From JBFWYO01 sp050186335 (GTDB taxonomy: Bacteria > Pseudomonadota > Alphaproteobacteria > Bin65), in contig JBFWYO010000035.1 of the NCBI GenBank assembly GCA_050186335.1, positions 1 to 43,009 on the forward strand: 43,009 nt of DNA, given 5' to 3'. Position numbers and translations under genes: made by a program. Positions 7,561 through 15,094 of this stretch are shown here, one piece after another (within the stretch, counting starts at the first letter, position 1; each line of letters opens with the position of its first letter). The notes beneath the pieces are model-generated. The model did not search any database and was not told where the DNA came from. It saw nothing but the letters and a program-made list of their open reading frames with translations.

Positions 7561-8174
7561 CCACCCCGCGTATCGGCCGCACCCTTCGATACGCGCGCCG
7601 TTCGCTGCGCGCACGCCGCGCACTCAGGGTGAGGCCTTCTGAGGCGGTTCTGCCAGTTTCAACCTCATCCCGACTGATCGCGCAGCGATCGTATCGAGGG
7701 ATGGGCGGCGCTTGCATCGCTCACCTCGCGCGTCGGCCGCACCCTTCGATACGCGCGTCGTTCGCTGCGCGCACGCCGCGCACTCAGGGTGAGGCCTTCT
7801 GAGGCGGTTCTGCCGGTTTCGACCTCATCCCGAGTGATCGCGCAGCGATCGTATCGAGGGATGGGCCTCGCGTGCCGCGCTCACCTCGCGCGACGGCCGC
7901 ACCCTTCGATACGCGCGCCGTTCGCTGCGCGCACGCCGCGCACTCAGGGTGAGGCCTTCTGAGGCGGTTCTGCCAGTTTCAACCTCATCCCGAGTGATCG
8001 CGCAGCGATCGTATCGAGGGATGGGCGGCAGGCGGGGTCGCGCCGGGGGTTCTCGCAACGAGGGGCTTTTCTCGGCGTTGGATTCGCTCCACATTCCACC
8101 GGCAACCGATACCCCGCGCGTCGGCCGCACCGTTCGATACGCGCGCCGTTCGGCGAAACACCAGGACGCTGCCA

Positions 8175-9239
8175 GTGCCCATTCTCTCCGTGCTCGATCA
8201 ATCGCCGGTCCGCGAAGGCGGCACGCCGGCGCAGGCGCTCGACGAAACCGTGCGGCTCGCCCAGGCGTGCGAACGGTTCGGCTATCACCGCTACTGGCTG
8301 GCGGAACATCACAACGCCGAGGGGCTGGCCGGCACCGCGCCGGAAATCCTGATCGCGCGCGTGGCGGCGGCGACCCATACCATGCGCATCGGCTCGGGCG
8401 GCGTCATGCTGCCGCATTATTCGGCGCTCAAGGTCGCCGAGAATTTCCGCATGCTGGAGACGCTGTTTCCGGGCCGCATCGATCTCGGCCTCGGCCGCGC
8501 GCCGGGCAGCGACCAGTTGACCGCGCTGGCCCTGCAGCAATGGTCCGGCGTGCCCAACCAGCAGACCAGCGCCGCGCAGTATTTTCCGAACCAGATCCGC
8601 GACATCATGGGCTGGCTCAGCGGCCAGCTGCCGGCCACGCACCCGTTCGCGCAGATCAAGGCCCAGCCCACGGGCGATACGGTGCCCGAACTGTGGCTGC
8701 TCGGCTCGAGCGACCACAGCGCCGCGGTGGCGGCCCATTTCGGCTGCGCGTTCTCGTTCGCGCATTTCATCACCGATCAGGGCGGCGTCGAGGTCATGCG
8801 CGCCTACAAGGATGCGTTCAAGCCGTCGACCGTGCCGGGCATCGGCCTGGCGCGGCCGCGCGGCAGCATCGGCGTGTTCGTGCTGTGCGCCGAAACCGAA
8901 GCCGCCGCCAAACGCTTGGCCGCGAGCCGCGATCTGTGGCGGCTGCGGCTCGATCTGGGCCGCATTTCCGCGGTGCCGCCGGTCGCGGAGGCCGAGGCGG
9001 CCTTGGCCAAGCTCTCGCCGATGGAACTGCGCCGGGTCGAGTTCAACCGAAGGCGCCAGATCATCGGCACGCCGAACCAGGTGAAGGAAAAGCTGCTGGC
9101 GCTCGGCGCGGATTACGGCGTCGACGAATTCGTCGTGGTCTCGATCTGCTTCGATTTCGCCGCCCGCGTGCGCAGCTACGAACTGCTCGCCGAGGCGTTC
9201 GGGCTCGGCACGAGCGCGCCGGCGCAGGCCGCGCAGTAG
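8175..9239 (+). CDS. LLM-class flavin-dependent oxidoreductase (MsnO8-like)
   Basis: This 354-residue bacterial-luciferase-like TIM-barrel enzyme is predicted to use reduced FMN or F420. The N-terminus ILSVLDQSPVREGGTPAQAL, then ERFGYHRYWLAEHHN, MRIGSGGVMLPHYS and GRIDLGLGRAPGSD are the standard family phrases. The C-terminal GTPNQVKEKLLAL is also typical. The start is GTG at 8175 behind AGGA; no ATG fits. The gene begins 22 bases after the truncated last palindrome of the array, so its leader and any promoter lie within repeat-derived sequence. Substrate unknown. Confidence 0.9.
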   Translation: MPILSVLDQSPVREGGTPAQALDETVRLAQACERFGYHRYWLAEHHNAEGLAGTAPEILIARVAAATHTMRIGSGGVMLPHYSALKVAENFRMLETLFPGRIDLGLGRAPGSDQLTALALQQWSGVPNQQTSAAQYFPNQIRDIMGWLSGQLPATHPFAQIKAQPTGDTVPELWLLGSSDHSAAVAAHFGCAFSFAHFITDQGGVEVMRAYKDAFKPSTVPGIGLARPRGSIGVFVLCAETEAAAKRLAASRDLWRLRLDLGRISAVPPVAEAEAALAKLSPMELRRVEFNRRRQIIGTPNQVKEKLLALGADYGVDEFVVVSICFDFAARVRSYELLAEAFGLGTSAPAQAAQ

Positions 9240-9308
9240 GCGGTTTGTTCGGGTTTCGCGCGCCGGAGTCGAGTCTTTTTCCTGCTTCTTCGATGTCCCG
9301 TCACAACT

Positions 9309-9398
9309 CCTCACCCTGAGCTTGTCGAAGGGTGACATCCCGTGCGCGCGCTTGGACGACCTGCGATGGACTCATGCTTCGACAGGCTCAGCATGAGG
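9309..9398. repeat. Two REP-like palindromes, type A
   Basis: CTCACCCTGAGCTTGTCGAAGGGTGA (9309-9335) and CTCATGCTTCGACAGGCTCAGCATGAGG (9371-9398) lie in opposite core orientation, 35 bp apart. They belong to the family found at 1249-1328, 3561-3638 and 11784-11812, and follow the flavin oxidoreductase gene. Confidence 0.75.
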
Positions 9399-9452
9399 AA
9401 TCTCTTGTTGGTTTTTGTCGTGTCCTAATCCTTTCCGGCTTTTGTCCGGGCC

Positions 9453-9652
9453 ACCCTAAGGCCGTGTTACGTTTGTTACGTTTTTCACATTAGGGTTAGG
9501 GTACCTTAGGGTCGACAAATCCCGGTCGCGTCGCCGCTGCGCTATTAAGTCGATTGACCGTGCAAAGAGCGAACCGCGCCGCGCAAAGTTGCGGCGGTCG
9601 CTCACATGGGATCGGCGGCCGCGCAATCAAGCCCGGCGTTACGTTTGTTACG
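9453..9652. promoter_or_regulatory. Leader region with nested direct and inverted repeats upstream of the DUF3237 gene
   Basis: ACCCTAAGG (9453-9461) and CCTTAGGGT (9504-9512) are perfect inverted arms. Between them is GTTACGTTTGTTACG (9466-9480), which recurs exactly at 9638-9652. The stretch also has TTAGGGTTAGGG. The rest of the 558-bp gap 9240-9797 holds only the REP-like pair and no gene I can support. The repeated 15-mer is a candidate operator for the gene at 9798. Confidence 0.4.
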
Positions 9653-9797
9653 ATTCGGTTGCTGCGCCGGCGCGCAGATCGCGACGCTGCGGGCTCGTGC
9701 GGTGGGCTCGTGTTGGGGGCTCATGCTCCGGGCTTGGGGCGCGGACCGAACGGTGCCACAATTGCCGCCGCATCGCCGCAAAAAGGGGAAGCCGTTC

Positions 9798-10292
9798 ATG
9801 TCCGATACGCCCGCGCCCGTTACCTCTACACCGGTCAAAACCCGCCACCTGACCACGATCGAATTGGACGGGCTGCGTCCGCCGTACGACCTCGGCGAAA
9901 CGCCCTACGGCCGCAGGCGCATCGTCGCCATCGTCGGCGGCAAGTTCGAGGGCGAGCGGCTGCGCGGCAAGGTGCTGCCGGTCGGCGCCGACTGGGCGCT
10001 GATCCGCCGCGACGGTGTGTTCAACATCGACGTCCGCGCCGTGCTCGAAACCCACGACGGCGTGCATATCTCGTTCAGCTACCAGGGCCGCTGGCACGCC
10101 CCGCCGGCCGAAATGGCGCGCCTGCTCAAGCGCGAGGGCGATCTGACCAAAGGCGATTTCTACTACACCGTCGCCTGCGGCTTCGAATGCGCGAGCGACT
10201 GCAAATACAACTGGCTCAACAACATCGTCACGGTCGGCAAGGGGCATCCGAAGATTTTCGGCTCGATCTACGAAGTGCACGAAGTGTTGTGA
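9798..10292 (+). CDS. DUF3237 family protein
   Basis: This 164-residue cytoplasmic protein matches DUF3237. Family features are PYDLGETPYGRRRIVAIVGG, EGERLRGKVLPVGADWALIR and DGVFNIDVRAVLETHDG, followed by the beta-rich FYYTVACGFECASDCKYNWLN. The family forms a small beta-barrel of unknown activity that often sits beside aromatic or CoA-ester catabolism genes. ATG at 9798 follows AAGGGGAA; the open frame extends further upstream, but that part has no family similarity and overlaps the repeat-rich leader. It stands alone. Confidence 0.85.
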   Translation: MSDTPAPVTSTPVKTRHLTTIELDGLRPPYDLGETPYGRRRIVAIVGGKFEGERLRGKVLPVGADWALIRRDGVFNIDVRAVLETHDGVHISFSYQGRWHAPPAEMARLLKREGDLTKGDFYYTVACGFECASDCKYNWLNNIVTVGKGHPKIFGSIYEVHEVL

Positions 10293-10401
10293 GGCGCGCG
10301 GCTTTTCAGCGCCGCCACGCAAACCGCATGCCGGGCGGATGCGCGGCAGCCGAGTCGGCCCGCTGCGCCCTCGTGCGCCTGCCCGGAACGCGCTATATTT
10401 C

Positions 10402-10420
10402 CGGTGCGGTTGCCGCACCG
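10402..10420 (+). promoter_or_regulatory. GC-rich hairpin in the leader of the small exported protein gene
   Basis: CGGTGCGG-TTG-CCGCACCG is a perfect 8-bp stem with a three-base loop. A TATATT box lies just before it (10393-10398), so the transcript for the gene at 10453 may begin with this hairpin, possibly stabilising the message. It could instead be the end signal of the DUF3237 gene, although no T-run follows. Confidence 0.3.
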
Positions 10421-10452
10421 ATGTCGATGCCGAATTTTCAAGGGGCCGAACC

Positions 10453-10782
10453 ATGCGTCATGGAATGCGCTTGCTGACCGCCGCCGTCTGCGCCGCCGTA
10501 TGGGGCTATTGCCAGCCCGCGCTGGCGGACGCGATCGATGGCGACTGGTGCCGCAAGGACGGCAAGCACATGAACATTCAGGGCCCGGCGATCGTCACCC
10601 CCGGCGGCCACAAGATCACCGGAGACTACGACCGGCATGGTTTCTCGTACGTCGTCCCGCCAGGCGAACCCGGCACCGGGGACAAGGTGTCGATCCAGCT
10701 GCTCGGCGAACATCTGGCGCACGCGCGCCAAGGCGCCGATCCGACGGTGCAGGAATGGCGACGGTGCCAGCCGGTGAGTTGA
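10453..10782 (+). CDS. Small exported protein of unknown function
   Basis: This 109-residue protein has a Sec signal peptide (MRHGMRLLTAAVCAAVWGYCQPALA, cleavage likely after ALA at residue 25). The mature part is about 84 residues: DAIDGDWCRKDGKHMNIQGP, then GGHKITGDYDRHGFSYVVPPGEPG and a terminal QEWRRCQPVS. Two cysteines at either end of the mature chain (WC, RC) could form a disulfide. Similar small periplasmic proteins are widespread in alphaproteobacteria without known function. ATG at 10453 has an AGGGG site. Confidence 0.75.
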   Translation: MRHGMRLLTAAVCAAVWGYCQPALADAIDGDWCRKDGKHMNIQGPAIVTPGGHKITGDYDRHGFSYVVPPGEPGTGDKVSIQLLGEHLAHARQGADPTVQEWRRCQPVS

Positions 10783-11131
10783 GGCATCGGAGCGGCGGGA
10801 GCGATCAGGGCCTGTGGTGTTTTTAACTTATGCGCCGCGCACATTTTGACCGCAGCGCAATTATTTCGATGGCCTGGCTTGAAGTTCCGATGATCTGAGC
10901 TAACTTATTTTATGCATCACGAGGGAGTCTCGTCTCCCGCCAACCTGCCAATCCGGGCAAGGTGGCCTTCACCGATGTGAGGATGCGGCCGTGAAACCGG
11001 CAACAAAGCGGATTTCTGCATGTCGCTTGTCCTCTCATCGTCGGCCATTGAAACCGTAACGGCATCACGTTGTTCACGTGAGGGCGGGGCGCTCGGCTGT
11101 CGGCCGATGTCGATATCAAACGGAGCTGATC
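10783..11131. other. Gene-free stretch
   Basis: A 349-bp interval, less GC-rich than its surroundings around 10820-10920. I see no supported gene, repeat family member or RNA. A promoter for the Tat-exported protein at 11132 must lie at its right end. Confidence 0.4.
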
Positions 11132-11554
11132 ATGCAAATAAATCGCCGCCGCTTTTTCTTGTCATCCGCCGCAACCGCGGCGACCTGCGTGCTTGCGGTT
11201 CTCGTTTCCAAGCGCACTCTGAACCGCCCCCGAAACAAGGCAGGCGGCACGGTGCCGGCGGTTGATTTCGGTTATAAGATCGGTCCCGCGCCGTCCGTGC
11301 CGAAGCCGCCGCCGACGCCCTATCCATACGCGGCACTTTATCTGTTCGCCGACGGGCACATTTCCATTGCCGATGGCATGTGCGTCGCGCAGTGGCTAGA
11401 CCTGTTGGCGCGCCAGGGCTTTGCGCGCCGAATCCCATATGGACTGAGGATCGAGACAGACAAGGAAAAGCTGTGGCTGCTTGGTCGCAGCCGCTTCGCG
11501 CCAAAGATTTCTCGCCAAGTGGTCGCTTTGCACGCCGGGCATTCGTTCGGTTAG
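11132..11554 (+). CDS. Tat-exported protein of unknown function
   Basis: This 140-residue protein begins MQINRRRFFLSSAATAATCV, a twin-arginine signal (NRRRFFLSS) with a hydrophobic core, so it should be exported folded or be membrane-anchored. After a basic linker comes a Pro-rich segment (PAPSVPKPPPTPYPYAALYL) and a compact domain with DGHISIADGMCVAQWLDLLARQGF. The C-terminal half is basic. I do not recognise a family. ATG at 11132 has GGAG at good spacing; the frame extends upstream to 11078 with no signal feature. It converges with the pirin gene, 35 bp away. Confidence 0.65.
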   Translation: MQINRRRFFLSSAATAATCVLAVLVSKRTLNRPRNKAGGTVPAVDFGYKIGPAPSVPKPPPTPYPYAALYLFADGHISIADGMCVAQWLDLLARQGFARRIPYGLRIETDKEKLWLLGRSRFAPKISRQVVALHAGHSFG

Positions 11555-11589
11555 GTCTTCAATGTGCGGCAGTGCGCTGTCGAACGGTA

Positions 11590-12639
11590 TTACGCGCCCA
11601 TCTTCCCGTCGTTGTAATCCCGGATCGCCTGCATGATGCCCTCTTTCGAGGACATCACGAACGGGCCATAGCTGACGACCGGTTCGTGGTGCGGCTGGCC
11701 GGAGAGGAATAAGACGTTCAGCGGGGCTTTGGCGTCCGCCGGGCAGGCGAGGGTGTAGGCGTCGTTGGCGATTGTCGCGCGGTCCTCACCCTTCGACAGG
11801 CTCAGGGTGAGGGAGTCTTTATTGCCGGTAGCTTGTGGCGGCGAGCGTGGATTTTCGTTCGCCGCGCGCGCGGCCACGTCGCCCGCAATCTCCAGCGCGT
11901 CGTTGAGCAGCAGGATCTGGCCGGGGGCGAGGGCGCCTTGGCCGGCATCGGTGGTCAACGTGCCGGCGCCGTCGATCACGTAGGCGAACGCGGTGTGCGC
12001 CGGATCGAAGCCGAGCGGCCACGTGCCGCCGGGCTGGATGGTCACGTGGTAGAGTGTCACCGGGAAGAACGTGGTGACCTTGCCGGTGGCTTCCGGGCCG
12101 CCGCCGATTGATATTTTGCCGGCGATCAGCCGCGCCGAGGCCTTGCCATCCGGCGTTTTGACGATCGGCATGTCGGCCGCACGGAGCATCTGGAAGCCGG
12201 GTTCGACCTTGCGGTCGCGATCCGGCAGATTGAGCCAGATCTGGAACCCGTTGACGATGCCGCCCTTGTTTACGAACGCGGCGGGCGGGATTTCCGAATG
12301 CACGATGCCGCGCCCGGCGGTCATCCACTGCACGTCGCCTTCGTTGAGGATGGCGTGGCCGCCGGTGGTGTCGTGATGCTCGAGTTCGCCGCGCAGCATG
12401 TAGGTGATGGTTTCGAACCCGGCATGCGGGTGCGGGGCGAAGCCCCATTGGGTTTCGCGCACCTCGCGCGGGCCGAAATGCACGAACATCAGGAACGGAT
12501 CGAAATTGCGCGCGCGGTCCGGCGCGAACGGGCGCCGGCTCGGCATCAGGTCGGGGCCGATCTGCTGTTCGGCGGCGAGTGTGCGGATTTGGCGCGGGCG
12601 CGGCGGCGCCGGGGTGACGATCTGTTTGACATTGGTCAT
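11590..12639 (-). CDS. Pirin-family protein
   Basis: This 349-residue bicupin is longer than many bacterial pirins (about 230-300). Metal ligands of the N-terminal cupin are present: His70 and His72 (FAPHPHAGFETITYML), and His114 and Glu116 (GRGIVHSEIP). Pirins are iron-binding; some have quercetin dioxygenase activity and others act as redox cofactors. The C-terminal cupin carries an odd insert at residues 275-288 (SLTLSLSKGEDR) that is the translation of a REP-like palindrome. ATG at 12639 lies 18 bases after the upstream hydroxylase stop, so the two are likely one operon. Confidence 0.9.
   Translation of the reverse strand: MTNVKQIVTPAPPRPRQIRTLAAEQQIGPDLMPSRRPFAPDRARNFDPFLMFVHFGPREVRETQWGFAPHPHAGFETITYMLRGELEHHDTTGGHAILNEGDVQWMTAGRGIVHSEIPPAAFVNKGGIVNGFQIWLNLPDRDRKVEPGFQMLRAADMPIVKTPDGKASARLIAGKISIGGGPEATGKVTTFFPVTLYHVTIQPGGTWPLGFDPAHTAFAYVIDGAGTLTTDAGQGALAPGQILLLNDALEIAGDVAARAANENPRSPPQATGNKDSLTLSLSKGEDRATIANDAYTLACPADAKAPLNVLFLSGQPHHEPVVSYGPFVMSSKEGIMQAIRDYNDGKMGA
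11784..11812. repeat. REP-like palindrome inside the pirin coding sequence
   Basis: CCTCACCCT/AGGGTGAGG arms enclose TCGACAGGCTC, exactly the type A intergenic repeat. It lies within the pirin frame, encodes about ten residues and causes no stop or frameshift. The same element at 9309 and 9371 is intergenic. Confidence 0.85.
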
Positions 12640-12657
12640 CGAGTTACGCCGCCCCGT

Positions 12658-13284
12658 TCATGCCGCGAGCGCGGATTTCATCGCCGCTTCGGTGTCGTAA
12701 TAATTGATCTTGGCGACCGAGCGGGGCAGCATGTCGATCAGCAGGTGGATGCGCATGACGTCGCTGTCGTTTACCACCGAATGCACCAGCACGTTGTTCA
12801 GATCGTACAGCCGCCCGACCTCCAGAAAGAAACTCTTGCCGTCGATTATAAACTTCACGCCCGCATGCGTGACCAGCGGCACATGCAGGCGGTGGGTATA
12901 GGCCAGGATGTTGCCGTCGAAGTGCGGCTTGATGACCTGGCCGGGCGGCAGTTCGGCCAGATGCACGCGCATGACGCCGCAATCCGGCAGGATCGGCTTG
13001 ATCGCGGTCTCGATCAGCTCGTTGATTTCGGCGAACAGCGCGCGATCCGGGTAGCGCAGCACGCTCAATTTGCCGATCTGCGCCTCGTAGATCGGGTTCC
13101 GATTCGCGCAGGCCGGCACGTCGTTGAAATAGAATACTGCATTGCCCGGCCGGTCGCCGGCGGCCTGCACGCGATTCTCGCGGTCCATCGCCCAGAACGA
13201 CGCCGGTTGCAGCAGCAGCTTCGCGCGCAGCGCGTCGATCTCGATCGGACCGAGGTCGATAAGAGGTTTCCCGCCGAGATCCAT
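12658..13284 (-). CDS. Aspartyl/asparaginyl beta-hydroxylase-like protein (Fe(II)/2-oxoglutarate dioxygenase fold)
   Basis: This 208-residue protein matches the Asp/Asn beta-hydroxylase domain. The iron facial triad is visible as His121 and Asp123 (KPHFDGN) and His168 (NVLVHSVVND), with Arg178 (VMRIHLLID) as the likely 2-oxoglutarate anchor. Upstream, RVHLAELPPGQVIKPH is a typical family lead-in. Bacterial members are often linked to modification of lipids, peptides or amino acids; the substrate here is unknown. ATG at 13284 is used because similarity begins there; a much longer open frame continues through the NfeD region and is a shadow. It is followed closely by pirin. Confidence 0.82.
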   Translation of the reverse strand: MDLGGKPLIDLGPIEIDALRAKLLLQPASFWAMDRENRVQAAGDRPGNAVFYFNDVPACANRNPIYEAQIGKLSVLRYPDRALFAEINELIETAIKPILPDCGVMRVHLAELPPGQVIKPHFDGNILAYTHRLHVPLVTHAGVKFIIDGKSFFLEVGRLYDLNNVLVHSVVNDSDVMRIHLLIDMLPRSVAKINYYDTEAAMKSALAA

Positions 13285-13418
13285 AACCCTGCCTTGTCGC
13301 TTGACCGCCGGCGCCGGGGGCCGCACCCGGGTCGGCATTCGTGCCGCGCCGGACTCCGCGCGGCAAACTAGCATCCCGGGCATGCCGCCGCAATTTGCCC
13401 CGCGCCGAGCGGCTTGCG

Positions 13419-13862
13419 TCAGCCGGGCTCGACGCTGAGCACGGTGCCGCTGACGCCGGTGATCTTGACCCGCGCGCCGGCCGGCAGATCGCGGCCTTCG
13501 ACCTTCCAGACCGTGTCGGAAATGTTGATCCGCCCGGTGCCGTTGACGATCGGCTCCTCGAGCGTGACCACCCGGCCGACCAGCTGGCTGCCGCGCCGGT
13601 TGAGCATCGGGTCGTCGGATTCGGCAAGCTCCTTGCGGAAATACACCAGCACGATGGTGCACGAGACCACGGCCATGACGGCGAAAATGATGCCCTGGTA
13701 CTCCCAGCCCATGCCGGGGAGGAGCAGCAGGACGAAACCGGTGACCAGGGCCGAAATGCCGGTCCACAGCAGGATCGAGCCGGGCAGCGCCAACTCCAGC
13801 GTCATCAGCACGCCGGCGAGAACCCACCAGTGCCAGAATTCGATGTTGTTCAACCAGGACAT
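13419..13862 (-). CDS. NfeD-like membrane protein, short form
   Basis: This 147-residue protein has an N-terminal membrane part of about three helices (WWVLAGVLMTLELALPGSIL, LLWTGISALVTGFVLLLLPG, and IIFAVMAVVSCTIVLVYF) and a C-terminal OB-fold (LVGRVVTLEEPIVNGTGRINI ... VKITGVSGTVLSVE). Short NfeD proteins work with SPFH-domain proteins in membrane microdomains. The neighbour upstream, 72 bp away on the same strand, is exactly such a protein. Length and organisation match the NfeD1b type without the ClpP-like protease domain. Confidence 0.92.
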   Translation of the reverse strand: MSWLNNIEFWHWWVLAGVLMTLELALPGSILLWTGISALVTGFVLLLLPGMGWEYQGIIFAVMAVVSCTIVLVYFRKELAESDDPMLNRRGSQLVGRVVTLEEPIVNGTGRINISDTVWKVEGRDLPAGARVKITGVSGTVLSVEPG

Positions 13863-13934
13863 GGGCGGCTCGTTTGAGTAACCCGCGCCCGCAACGTGGG
13901 CGTGGGGAAGCGGACAGCGGGCGGAACGGCCCGA

Positions 13935-14930
13935 CTACCCGTTCGGGTTCGTCTCCGGCGGCCGGCGCGCGGCCGGCGGACGCTGCACCGTGCCGGCCTC
14001 GCGGTCGGCGAAGGCCTGCTTGGCGAGATCGGCGATGCCGCCCAGCGAACCGAGAATGCCGGTCGCCTCGATCGGCAGATAGAGCACCTTCTGGTTCGGC
14101 GACTTGGCAAACTGCTTGAGCGCGTCGACATAGGCCTGCGCCACGAAATAGTTCACCGCCTGCACGCCGCCCGAGGCGATCGCCTCCGAGACCGAACGCG
14201 TCGCCTTGGCTTCGGCTTCGGCCGCCCGTTCGCGCGCCTCGGCGTCGCGGAACGCGGCTTCGCGCCGCCCGTCGGCGTTCAGAATGGCCGCCTGCTTCTC
14301 GCCTTCGGCCTTGCGGATCGCGGCTTCGCGGAAACCTTCGGCTTCGAGGATCGCGGCGCGCTTGTCGCGTTCGGCCTTCATCTGGCGGGCCATCGAGTCG
14401 ACCAGATCGCGCGGCGGCGTGATGTCCTTGATCTCGATGCGGGTGACCTTGACGCCCCAGGGTTCGGTTGCGTCGTCAACCACTTTCAGCAGCTGCGCGT
14501 TGATCTTGTCGCGTTGCGAGAGCAGCTCGTCCAGATCCATCGAGCCCATGACGGTGCGGATGTTGGTCATGGTGAGATTGAGGATCGCGCGCTCCAGATT
14601 GTTGACCTCGTACGCGCTGCGCGCGGCGTCGAGCACCTGGAAGAACACCACGCCGTCGACCGTGACCATCGCGTTGTCGCGCGTGATGACTTCCTGCGAC
14701 GGCACGTCGAGCACGTTCTCCATCATGTTCACTTTGGAGCCGACCTTGTCCATGATCGGCACGATGAAGTTCAGCCCCGGCTTCAGCGTCTTGGTGTAGC
14801 GGCCGAAGCGCTCGACCGTGTACTCCATGCCTTGCGGGATCGACTTCACCGCCGCGAACACCAGGAACAAGGCGAACACGACCAGCACGATGACGAAGAT
14901 GGCAAAGCCGTCCAGTCCCAGATTCGACAC
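13935..14930 (-). CDS. SPFH/band 7 membrane protein (stomatin/QmcA-like)
   Basis: This 331-residue protein has one N-terminal membrane helix (FAIFVIVLVVFALFLVFAAV), then the SPFH domain opening IPQGMEYTVERFGRYTKTL and PGLNFIVPIMDKV. A long Ala/Glu/Arg coiled coil follows (about residues 180-250), and the C-terminus is Pro/Arg-rich. It would oligomerise at the inner membrane as a scaffold and partner NfeD. The start is GTG at 14930, supported by GAGGGGA seven bases upstream; the open frame further upstream lacks a ribosome site. It forms a likely two-gene operon with the NfeD gene and may be served by its own promoter in the 164-bp gap after the AbrB-type gene. Confidence 0.93.
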   Translation of the reverse strand: MSNLGLDGFAIFVIVLVVFALFLVFAAVKSIPQGMEYTVERFGRYTKTLKPGLNFIVPIMDKVGSKVNMMENVLDVPSQEVITRDNAMVTVDGVVFFQVLDAARSAYEVNNLERAILNLTMTNIRTVMGSMDLDELLSQRDKINAQLLKVVDDATEPWGVKVTRIEIKDITPPRDLVDSMARQMKAERDKRAAILEAEGFREAAIRKAEGEKQAAILNADGRREAAFRDAEARERAAEAEAKATRSVSEAIASGGVQAVNYFVAQAYVDALKQFAKSPNQKVLYLPIEATGILGSLGGIADLAKQAFADREAGTVQRPPAARRPPETNPNG

Positions 14931-15094
14931 CGAATTTCCCCTCGCTTGATGGCGCGCGCAACGTCCCCAATACAATCATTACCTGGCGGGGCAAGAATAG
15001 GGCAATTTTGCGGGAATGTTGCGGTCGTTGGGGCCGATGGGGCGGGCTTGAATCGCCGCGCCGTCGCGTCCGGGGTTGCGGCGCGCCGCCGGCG

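Larger units (their letters stand above)
7029..8152. repeat. Tandem array of paired palindromes (REPIN/BIME-like), about five units
   Basis: Each unit has a left palindrome (CCTCATCCCGAG...GAGGGATGGG, about 43 bp) and a right palindrome in inverse orientation (CACCCTTCGATACGCGC...CAGGGTGAGG, about 46-55 bp). The two are homologous to each other when one is reversed. Left copies: 7029, 7170, 7663, 7823, 7983. Right copies: 7106, 7580, 7740, 7900 and a truncated one at 8128-8152. Units are joined by a conserved spacer (CCTTCTGAGGCGGTTCTGCC), giving a period near 160 bp. Unit 2 is split by a 333-bp insert with a GIY-YIG gene. Unit 5 has an about 90-bp foreign middle and lacks its right end. It lacks unique spacers, so it is not a CRISPR. 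Confidence 0.9.

Noticed and set aside
7029..8152. Direct repeats with regular period, as in a CRISPR array
   Set aside because: Units are about 160 bp, consist of paired palindromes joined by conserved (not unique) spacers, and there are no cas genes.
9490..9511. Telomere-like TTAGGG repeats
   Set aside because: Only three copies in a bacterial intergenic region; treated as part of a local inverted-repeat structure.
12658..13827. 389-codon frame extending the hydroxylase through the NfeD gene
   Set aside because: The added N-terminal part is an Arg/Pro-rich shadow of NfeD; hydroxylase similarity begins at 13284.
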